Made by a program: the position numbers and the translations under genes
The notes under the pieces: generated by a model
Databases searched by the model: none
What the model was told of the DNA's origin: nothing
What the model saw: the letters and a program-made list of their open reading frames with translations, nothing else
Shown here: positions 1-5,607 of the stretch, piece by piece
How positions within the stretch are numbered: the first letter of the stretch is position 1
Layout of the letters: every line of letters starts with the position of its first letter
NCBI GenBank assembly: GCA_937880805.1
Contig: CALGRR010000112.1
Span: 1 to 24,067, forward strand
DNA length: 24,067 nt
Source of the DNA: an uncultured Clostridia bacterium
Lineage (GTDB): Bacteria > Bacillota > Clostridia > Oscillospirales > Acutalibacteraceae
Direction: 5' to 3'

Positions 1-85
1 TTCCATTCGTCATTTGTTTTTTGTTTCACTGTAACACTTCTATTGTAAACCTACAAATAACATAAATTTGTCAACAATAATGCTA

Positions 86-114
86 TTGATATAAATAAAA
101 ATATGTGTTATAAT
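86..114 (+). promoter_or_regulatory. Sigma-A promoter of the DUF1858-trmK-nif3-rqcH operon
   Basis: A -35 box TTGATA (86-91) and a -10 box TATAAT (109-114) are separated by exactly 17 bases. The -10 box is preceded by TG one base upstream (TGTTATAAT), an extended -10. The start codon of the first gene follows about 30 bases downstream. The AT-rich DNA upstream of the -35 box contains several short TTGT/ACAA dyads that could be operators. The promoter call rests on consensus match only. Confidence 0.7.
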
Positions 115-144
115 TATTCAAACCACAGAAAGGATGTTTTTATT

Positions 145-342
145 ATGACTGAAATTACAAAAGATATGAAAATCGGCGAAATTCTTGATGCACACCGTGA
201 GCTTGCTCCCTTCTTCCTTGAAATGGGTATGCACTGCCTCGGCTGCCCCTCCGCAAGAAACGAATCTGTTGCTCAGGCTTGCATGGTTCACGGAGTAAAT
301 GCTGATGAGCTTATCGCAAAGCTTAACGCAGCTCTTGCATAA
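145..342 (+). CDS. DUF1858 domain protein (hybrid-cluster-protein-associated disulfide type)
   Basis: This is a 65-residue protein of the DUF1858 family, small domains often found alone or near redox and hybrid-cluster proteins. The sequence shows the family pattern: a short helical start (MTEITKDMKIGEILD), then FLEMGMHCLGCPSARNES with a CxxC pair near residues 31-34, then a helical tail. The role is unknown; a redox-active or metal-binding cysteine pair is inferred. I chose the ATG at 145 because AAAGGA (129-134) lies ten bases upstream. An earlier in-frame ATG at 103 overlaps the -10 box and would add 14 residues unlike the family. The stop codon is followed at once by the trmK start, so the genes are probably translationally coupled. 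Confidence 0.85.
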   Translation: MTEITKDMKIGEILDAHRELAPFFLEMGMHCLGCPSARNESVAQACMVHGVNADELIAKLNAALA

Positions 343-1026
343 ATGCTCAATCTCGGCGAAAGAATGATGATGGCGGCGAAGATGGTGCGTAAAGGAAGCG
401 TTGTTGCCGATATTGGCACCGACCACGCATATCTTCCCGCTTATCTTGTTTTAAACGGTATTTCACCCTCGGCTCTTGCGTGCGATTTACGCAAGGGCCC
501 GCTTGATAATGCAAAGAAAACCGTTGAGCAATACGGAATTTCAGATAAAATCACCCTTCGTCTTTCTGACGGATTTGATAAAATCGAGCCATTTGAAGCG
601 GATGATTTCATCCTCTGCGGAATGGGCGGCACTCTTATGGCAGAGCTTTTATCAAGAGCATACTGGCTCAGGGACAGCAAAAAAAGAATTATTCTTCAGC
701 CGCAGTCACACGCAGAAGATGTTCGGAAATTCCTGATTGAAAACGGATTTTCAATTATTTGCGAGGACGCCTGCATTGATACGGGCAAGCTATACTGTGC
801 AATGGCGGCGGAATACACGGGCAAAACAAAAGAATTCAGTAATTCTTACATATACACCGGAGAACTGCCGAAATGCCAAAAGCCTGAAGCAAAACTTTTT
901 ATCAACAAGGTTGCTGAAAGGCTGAGAATTAAATTAAAGGCTGAAAAAGATTACGGCTCTCCCGAAGAAGCCGAAAACATAAATAACATCCTTCTTGAAA
1001 CGGAGAAAATCTTAAATGAAATGTAA
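343..1026 (+). CDS. trmK: tRNA (adenine(22)-N(1))-methyltransferase TrmK
   Basis: This 227-residue protein is a class I SAM-dependent methyltransferase that makes m1A at position 22 in the D-arm of certain bacterial tRNAs. The N-terminal half shows the SAM-binding motif VVADIGTDHAYLPAYLV near residues 20-37, a DLRKGPLDNAKK segment, and DDFILCGMGGTLMAELL near 85-103, all typical of the TrmK/YqfN family. The C-terminal part is a charged helical region. The ATG at 343 directly follows the previous stop without a clear ribosome binding site of its own, so it probably depends on coupling. The N-terminus LNLGERMMMAAKMV matches the family start. The gene overlaps the next one by 11 bases, the usual trmK-nif3 arrangement in Firmicutes. 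Confidence 0.92.
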   Translation: MLNLGERMMMAAKMVRKGSVVADIGTDHAYLPAYLVLNGISPSALACDLRKGPLDNAKKTVEQYGISDKITLRLSDGFDKIEPFEADDFILCGMGGTLMAELLSRAYWLRDSKKRIILQPQSHAEDVRKFLIENGFSIICEDACIDTGKLYCAMAAEYTGKTKEFSNSYIYTGELPKCQKPEAKLFINKVAERLRIKLKAEKDYGSPEEAENINNILLETEKILNEM

Positions 1027-1780
1027 TCCAACAGTAAAAGATATATATGATTTTATTGACGGAATCGCCCCGTTTTCCGCACAGTGCGAATGGGATAACA
1101 GCGGTCTTACCGTAGGCGATAAAAATAAACCCGTTAAAAAAATCGGCGTTGTGCTTGATATAACAAAGGACGCCGTTCTCTCTGCAAAAGAACTTGGCTG
1201 TGATTTGGTTATCAGCCACCACCCCGTTATTTTCAGAGCAACAAAGAATCTTCTTGCCGATGATGCGGCTTTTCTGCTTGCATCAAACGGAATATCTGCT
1301 ATCAGTGCCCACACCTCGCTTGACATCGCAAAAGGCGGTGTAAACGATGTTCTTGCCGAAACACTCGGCTTTGAAAACGCACTCCCCCTCTGTGACGACG
1401 GCGAAGAATCAATGGTAAGAGCAGCGGCGATTTCTCCCGTAAACGGAGAAGAGCTTGCAAAAACGGTTGCGAAAAAGCTTAAAACAGGCATTCGCCTTGC
1501 CGACAGCGGAAAGATAATATCAAAAGTTGCCGTGTGCGGCGGTGCGGGCGGAGATTTTATCAGGGCAGTTGCCGAAAACGGCTGCGACGCTTATATTACC
1601 GGTGATATTTCTCACCACGAATTTCTTGATGCTCTTGACCTCGGCATTACACTTATTGCGGCGGGTCATTTTGAAACCGAAAATCCCGTTGTTGCTTCGC
1701 TTGCAGAAAGAATAAAGAATGAATTTGCGGTTGAAGCTGAAATTATTCCGCAGAATTCTCCCGTAAAATATATTTATTAA
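1016..1780 (+). CDS. Nif3-like dinuclear metal center protein (YqfO family, short form)
   Basis: This 254-residue protein belongs to the Nif3/YbgI/YqfO family, which forms toroidal hexamers with two metal ions per subunit. Its function is disputed; GTP cyclohydrolase I type 2 is a common but weakly supported name. Visible hallmarks are CEWDNSGLTVGD near residue 24, the metal-ligand motif LVISHHPVIF (His68, His69), SAHTSLDIAKGGVND near 100, the ITGDISHHEFLDA segment near 197, and AAGHFETENP with the last His and Glu ligands. It lacks the PII-like central insertion found in the roughly 370-residue Bacillus version. It starts inside the end of trmK, with an 11-base overlap, and precedes rqcH by 12 bases. 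Confidence 0.9.
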   Translation: MKCNPTVKDIYDFIDGIAPFSAQCEWDNSGLTVGDKNKPVKKIGVVLDITKDAVLSAKELGCDLVISHHPVIFRATKNLLADDAAFLLASNGISAISAHTSLDIAKGGVNDVLAETLGFENALPLCDDGEESMVRAAAISPVNGEELAKTVAKKLKTGIRLADSGKIISKVAVCGGAGGDFIRAVAENGCDAYITGDISHHEFLDALDLGITLIAAGHFETENPVVASLAERIKNEFAVEAEIIPQNSPVKYIY

Positions 1781-1792
1781 GGTGAAAAAACT

Positions 1793-3547
1793 ATGCCCCT
1801 TGACGGAATTACCCTTAATCTTCTTAAAAATGAGCTTTCACGATATATAATCGGAAGCAGAATAGAAAAAATACACCAGCCCTCAAAAGATGAGCTGGTG
1901 TTTCATCTGCGTTCAAGAGAAGGTGCTTACCGCCTTCTTGTTTCGGCATCGGCAAACAGCCCCCGACTTCATCTTACGGCAAATGCACCAGAAAACCCCG
2001 CCGTGCCTCCTATGCTTTGTATGCTTCTGCGAAAGCATTTATCAAGTGCGGTTATAACCGATATTCGCCAGCTTGGACTTGACAGAGTTGTTTTTATTGA
2101 CCTTGCGGGAACAAACGAAATCGGCGACAGCGTAAACTTCACTATTTGCGTTGAAATAATGGCAAAGCACAGCAACATTATTTTGATAAATTCCGAGGGA
2201 AATATCATCGACTCTGTAAAGCGAGTTGACTTTACACAATCATCGGTAAGGCAGATACTTCCCTCACTTAAATATGAATTGCCTCCCCGTCAGAACAAGC
2301 TTAATATAGCGGAAACTTCCGTTGATGATATTGTTGAAATGGTCAAATCAAAAAAAGGAAAGTATCTTTCTTCTGCAATTCTTGACACGGCAGAGGGCTT
2401 TTCTCCCTTGATAACACGGGAAATCGCCTCTTTTGTCTGCGGCTCGGATATTGCTGCGGAGGGAATGAACGAAATACAAACTGAAAGGCTTCGGAAAAAG
2501 CTTGAAGAAATCAAAAGCATTCTTCTGGGCGGCAAATCCGTTCCCACAATGCTTATGCGTGACAATGTAAAGCCTTATGACTTTACATTTATGGATATAA
2601 CACAATACGGCTTTGCGGTGAGTGCAAAAGAATTTGAAAGCTTTTCGCAGCTTCTTGATGATTTTTATTATGAAAAAGACCGTTTTGAGCGTACCCGCCA
2701 GCGGAGCCAGTCGCTGTTAAAGCTGCTTTCAAATGCCTCTGCAAGAACGGCAAGAAAGCTGCAAAGCAGGCAGGCAGAGCTTGAAGCTTGTGCCGATAAA
2801 GATACGCTCCGAATTAACGCGGAGCTGATTCTTGCAAATCAGTACAGACTTGAAAAAGGCTCGCTTTTCTATGATTTGGAAAATTTCTATAATAACAATG
2901 AGCCCGTGAGAATAAGTGCAGACCCCGCACTTTCCCCTTCTGCAAATGCACAGAAATATTTCAAGGAATACCGCAAGGCAAAAACCGCAGAAAATATGCT
3001 CGGTGAATTGATTGAGCAGAGCGAGCAGGAGCTTGCATATCTTGAAAGCGTTATTGACTCGGTCAACCGTGCCGACGGCTATACGGAGCTTGCGGAAATC
3101 AGAAATGAGCTTTATGAACAAGGCTATCTCAAGAGAGCCAAAAACGATAAATCAAAAAAAGCGAAGCCCTTGCCGCCGCTTGAATATGTTTCGGATGACG
3201 GCTACACAATCCTTGTTGGCAGAAACAATGTTCAGAACGATATTCTGACCTTTAAAACAGCCGCAAAGGATGATTCCTGGTTTCATACGCAGAAAATCCC
3301 CGGCTCACACGTTGTTGTAATCGGTAACGGAGATATAATCCCCGAGCTTACCTGCCGCCAGGCTGCCGCACTTGCCGCATACCACAGCGGAGGCAGAGAA
3401 TCCTCGCAGGTTGCTGTTGACTACACCGAGGTGCGTTCACTCAAAAAGCCTTCGGGAGCAAAGCCCGGCAAGGTTATTTATCACACATATAACACTATGT
3501 GGGTAACGCCCGACAGAGAGCTTTGTGAAAGACTTAAGAAAAAATAA
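1793..3547 (+). CDS. rqcH: RqcH, NFACT ribosome quality control factor (FbpA/NEMF/Rqc2 homolog)
   Basis: This 584-residue NFACT-family protein binds obstructed 50S subunits carrying a stalled peptidyl-tRNA and recruits tRNA-Ala to add C-terminal alanine tails that mark the peptide for proteolysis. The NFACT-N domain fills the first ~200 residues and holds the essential Asp-Arg pair in QLGLDRVVF (Asp97-Arg98). A long coiled-coil middle follows (about 270-450), then the NFACT-R RNA-binding domain from about residue 462 (YTILVGRNNVQND, then WFHTQKIPGSHVVV). Older annotation calls this family fibronectin-binding protein A. A GGTG-type ribosome binding site (1781-1784) precedes the ATG. It is the last gene before the terminator at 3552. 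Confidence 0.93.
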   Translation: MPLDGITLNLLKNELSRYIIGSRIEKIHQPSKDELVFHLRSREGAYRLLVSASANSPRLHLTANAPENPAVPPMLCMLLRKHLSSAVITDIRQLGLDRVVFIDLAGTNEIGDSVNFTICVEIMAKHSNIILINSEGNIIDSVKRVDFTQSSVRQILPSLKYELPPRQNKLNIAETSVDDIVEMVKSKKGKYLSSAILDTAEGFSPLITREIASFVCGSDIAAEGMNEIQTERLRKKLEEIKSILLGGKSVPTMLMRDNVKPYDFTFMDITQYGFAVSAKEFESFSQLLDDFYYEKDRFERTRQRSQSLLKLLSNASARTARKLQSRQAELEACADKDTLRINAELILANQYRLEKGSLFYDLENFYNNNEPVRISADPALSPSANAQKYFKEYRKAKTAENMLGELIEQSEQELAYLESVIDSVNRADGYTELAEIRNELYEQGYLKRAKNDKSKKAKPLPPLEYVSDDGYTILVGRNNVQNDILTFKTAAKDDSWFHTQKIPGSHVVVIGNGDIIPELTCRQAAALAAYHSGGRESSQVAVDYTEVRSLKKPSGAKPGKVIYHTYNTMWVTPDRELCERLKKK

Positions 3548-3551
3548 AACC

Positions 3552-3600
3552 AAAACCGCCCTGAACTTTTTCAAAAGCTCAAGGCGGTTTTCTTCTTTAC
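3552..3600. terminator. Bidirectional terminator between rqcH and the DUF378 gene
   Basis: AAAACCGCC (3552-3560) pairs perfectly with GGCGGTTTT (3583-3591), with further partial pairing inside. On the plus strand TTTTCTTCTTT follows. On the minus strand a T-rich GGTTTTATTTTTT tract follows. The hairpin sits just after the rqcH stop and overlaps the end of the facing gene, so it can end both converging transcripts. Confidence 0.8.
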
Positions 3601-3818
3601 ATATCATCCGTATCGGCAGCGGCAATGGCATCAGACTCTCTGAAAAGCAGTGAGATACACCAGATACCGGCAAGAGCAATAATAGTATAAATAATTCTGC
3701 TGAGAATTGCTCCCTGCCCGCCGAAGATCCATGCAACAATATCAAACTGAAACAGACCGATGCTGCCCCAGTTGAGTGCACCGACAATTACAAGGACCAG
3801 AGAAATTTTATCAAGCAT
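3597..3818 (-). CDS. DUF378 small membrane protein
   Basis: This is a 73-residue inner-membrane protein of unknown function in the DUF378 family. The sequence has two predicted membrane helices: LVLVIVGALNWGSIGLFQF near residues 6-25, with the family signature GALNWG, and ILSRIIYTIIALAGIWCISLLF near 38-59. A short acidic cytoplasmic-type tail follows (ending DTDDM). The ATG at 3816-3818 has an AAGGAG ribosome binding site (complement of 3828-3833) nine bases upstream. A longer in-frame start at 3863 would add 15 polar residues absent from the family. It lies 103 bases after rfbC with no terminator between them, so cotranscription is possible. I see no convincing promoter of its own. Confidence 0.85.
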   Translation of the reverse strand: MLDKISLVLVIVGALNWGSIGLFQFDIVAWIFGGQGAILSRIIYTIIALAGIWCISLLFRESDAIAAADTDDM

Positions 3819-3921
3819 TCGTTTCAACTCCTTATGCGGTAATTGATTAAATCGGGTTTGCACCTGACTTTTTCACAGATAGTATGAGCCGAAAATAAAT
3901 GCTTTATTCAATGTTAAATTT

Positions 3922-4473
3922 TTAAAAATCAAAGCTTACATCGCTGTCTTTAAGAAGCGGTGCATTTTTATCTTTATCTGAAAGTATGGGCTCGGTTATT
4001 CCCCATTCAACGCCGATTTCGCCGTCGCACCAGCAGATGCTTCTGTCATTTTCAGGCGAATAAAAATCATCAACCTTATATGAAATTTCAACATCATCGG
4101 TAAGGGTCACAAAGCCGTGAAGGCAGCCTTTGGGAATGAAGAGCATTTTTTTGTTTTCCTGCGAAAGCTTAACCGCAACCCATTTCATATAGGTTGGCGA
4201 GCCCTTTCTTATATCAACCGCAACATCAAGAATTTCACCCTTGATGCAGGAAACGAGCTTTGCCTGCGATTTCGGGTCAGTCTGGCAATGCAAACCTCTG
4301 AGAGTGCCTTTTTTATCTGAAAACGAACGGTTATCCTGAACAAAATCGGCATTTATTCCGTTTTCTTCAAAAGCTTTTTTTGAATAGGTTTCGCAAAACC
4401 AGCCTCTTGAATCGCCGAAAACCTTGGGCTCAATTTCAAAAACACCCTCAATTTCTGTTTTATTGATTGTCAT
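3922..4473 (-). CDS. rfbC: dTDP-4-dehydrorhamnose 3,5-epimerase RfbC/RmlC
   Basis: This 183-residue cupin-type epimerase performs the third step of dTDP-L-rhamnose synthesis, inverting C3 and C5 of dTDP-4-keto-6-deoxyglucose. Family motifs are VFGDSRGWFCETYS near residue 18, QDNRSFSDKKGTLRGLH with the catalytic His, GEILDVAVDIRKGSPTY, and FIPKGCLHGFVTLTDD. The usual LRGLHYQ reads LRGLHCQ here, a small variation. The length matches the family. The ATG at 4471-4473 is preceded by GGAGGA (complement of 4482-4487). It overlaps the end of rfbA by 14 bases, so the two are coupled. An earlier in-frame start exists but adds non-family sequence. The rfbB and rfbD genes that complete the pathway are not in the window. 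Confidence 0.92.
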   Translation of the reverse strand: MTINKTEIEGVFEIEPKVFGDSRGWFCETYSKKAFEENGINADFVQDNRSFSDKKGTLRGLHCQTDPKSQAKLVSCIKGEILDVAVDIRKGSPTYMKWVAVKLSQENKKMLFIPKGCLHGFVTLTDDVEISYKVDDFYSPENDRSICWCDGEIGVEWGITEPILSDKDKNAPLLKDSDVSFDF

Positions 4474-5401
4474 ATGGATTATCCTCCGTGCCCCAGCAAG
4501 GTCTTTCTCCGGGCTTTGCGGTTGAATAAAGAATTTTACCCTCTGCAACCGCACGAAGATGCTGACCGTAAGAGGATTTGCCGTATTTTTCGGCGGAGCG
4601 AAGCAAGGCTTCCTTGCTTATCCAATGCATATTATATGCAATTTCTTCGGGAGCAGAAATCTTTATGCCCTGAAGCTTCTCAACCGTTTTAATGAAGTTT
4701 GCGGCATCAATAAGATTATCAACCGTTCCCGTATCGAGCCAGGCAAAGCCTCTGCCCATAAGCTTTATATCAAGGTCGCCGTTCTGCAGATATATCTGGT
4801 TAATATCGGTTATTTCAAGCTCGCCTCTTTTTGAAGGCTTGAGCGATTTTGCGTATTCAACAACACGGTTATCATAGAAATAAAGACCCGTTACGGCATA
4901 GTTGGATTTGGGAACCTCGGGCTTTTCTTCAATAGAAACGGGAATGCCGTTTTCGTTGAATTCAACAACACCGAAGCTTTGCGGATTATCAACATAATAG
5001 CCGAAAATGGTTGCTCTGTTTTTATTCTTTGCAGCTTGTCTTAACATATGACCGAGGCCGTTGCCGTAAAAAATATTATCTCCGAGAACCATTGCAACAT
5101 CATCGTTGCCGATAAATTTTTCGCCGATTATGAAAGCCTGAGCCAGACCGTCGGGACTTTCCTGAACAGCATAAGAAAGGCTGATGCCGAACTGCCTGCC
5201 GTTGCCTAAAAGCTCCTGAAATCTGGGTGTATCGGTGGGTGTTGATATAATTAAAATATCCTTTATTCCCGCAAGCATAAGCGTTGAAAGAGGATAATAA
5301 ATCATCGGTTTATCGTAAACAGGAAGAAGCTGCTTACTTGTTACCAGCGTTAAGGGATAGAGTCTTGTGCCCGAACCGCCCGCCAGAATAATTCCTTTCA
5401 A
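4460..5401 (-). CDS. rfbA: Glucose-1-phosphate thymidylyltransferase RfbA/RmlA
   Basis: This 313-residue nucleotidyltransferase joins glucose-1-phosphate and dTTP into dTDP-glucose, the first step toward dTDP-rhamnose and related surface sugars. It shows the nucleotide-binding start KGIILAGGSGTRLYPLT, PVYDKPMIYYPLSTLMLAGI, the VLGDNIFYGNGL motif, SIEEKPEVPKSNYAVTGLYF, and GELEITDINQIYL. The start is probably TTG at 5399-5401, giving the conserved M-KGIILAGG. A GGAG sits eight bases before it, and the GTG at 5408-5410 directly abuts that GGAG and cannot use it. The C-terminal tail is somewhat longer than in many homologs. It is expressed from the promoter at 5447-5475 together with rfbC. Confidence 0.93.
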   Translation of the reverse strand: MKGIILAGGSGTRLYPLTLVTSKQLLPVYDKPMIYYPLSTLMLAGIKDILIISTPTDTPRFQELLGNGRQFGISLSYAVQESPDGLAQAFIIGEKFIGNDDVAMVLGDNIFYGNGLGHMLRQAAKNKNRATIFGYYVDNPQSFGVVEFNENGIPVSIEEKPEVPKSNYAVTGLYFYDNRVVEYAKSLKPSKRGELEITDINQIYLQNGDLDIKLMGRGFAWLDTGTVDNLIDAANFIKTVEKLQGIKISAPEEIAYNMHWISKEALLRSAEKYGKSSYGQHLRAVAEGKILYSTAKPGERPCWGTEDNPYDNQ

Positions 5402-5439
5402 AACAAACACTCCGTTTCATATGAATGATGTTTAATTAT

Positions 5440-5456
5440 GTGGTATAGTATACCAC
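5440..5456. promoter_or_regulatory. 17-base perfect palindrome over the rfbA -10 box (possible operator)
   Basis: GTGGTATAGTATACCAC is an 8+1+8 perfect inverted repeat that contains the whole -10 box. Its GGTATA half-sites resemble operators of GntR/HutC-type regulators, which often have GGT(A/C)TA halves; that likeness is only suggestive. A repressor bound here would block RNA polymerase. No regulator gene of that kind is in the window. Confidence 0.5.
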
Positions 5457-5475
5457 TGTTTGTTAAAAATGTCAA
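5447..5475 (-). promoter_or_regulatory. Consensus sigma-A promoter of rfbA-rfbC
   Basis: Read on the minus strand, TTGACA (5470-5475) and TATACT (5447-5452) are separated by 17 bases. Transcription would start near 5440, about 40 bases before the TTG start of rfbA. Two dyads overlap this promoter, one on each box, and are listed separately. Confidence 0.8.
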
Positions 5476-5480
5476 CAAAC
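5458..5480. promoter_or_regulatory. 23-base imperfect dyad over the rfbA -35 box (possible operator)
   Basis: GTTTGTT (5458-5464) is mirrored by AACAAAC (5474-5480), with one more matching pair inside. The -35 box lies in the right half. It looks loosely like a Rex site (TTGTTAA-N4-TTAACAA), but the centre is five bases and one half-site base differs, so no regulator is assigned. Confidence 0.35.
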
Positions 5481-5544
5481 AAAGAATTTATCAGGCATTT
5501 GTTTATGAAATGTGTTGATAATAAGCATATAATAAAAATAATAG

Positions 5545-5573
5545 TTTACATTTAAAATTAATTATGATATAAT
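5545..5573 (+). promoter_or_regulatory. Sigma-A promoter of uvrB-uvrA
   Basis: TTTACA (5545-5550) and TATAAT (5568-5573) are spaced by 17 bases. The predicted start of transcription, near 5580, falls on the LexA box. The uvrB ribosome binding site AAGGAGG (5594-5600) follows. The spacing and sequence make this a strong promoter unless repressed. Confidence 0.85.
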
Positions 5574-5579
5574 TTATTA

Positions 5580-5591
5580 GAACATTTGTTC
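5580..5591. promoter_or_regulatory. LexA (SOS) operator upstream of uvrB
   Basis: GAACATTTGTTC matches the Gram-positive LexA/DinR box core GAAC-N4-GTTC, with both half-sites intact. It begins seven bases after the -10 box, at the predicted transcription start, where bound LexA would block initiation. uvrBA is a classical SOS operon in Firmicutes, which supports the call. Confidence 0.85.
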
Positions 5592-5607
5592 ATAAGGAGG
5601 TGCAACG

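Noticed and set aside
46..74. A leftward promoter (TTGACA at 69-74 on the minus strand) for a gene left of the window
   Set aside because: The only good -10 hexamer (TACAAT, 42-47) is 21 bases away, too far for a normal sigma-A promoter.
68..77. TTGTCAACAA and similar dyads as Rex binding sites
   Set aside because: Rex sites have TTGTTAA and TTAACAA halves around four bases. Here the halves abut or have a different spacing.
3841..3921. AATAAA/TTTATT stem after rfbC as a terminator
   Set aside because: A six-base A-T stem with no GC and no T-run is too weak.
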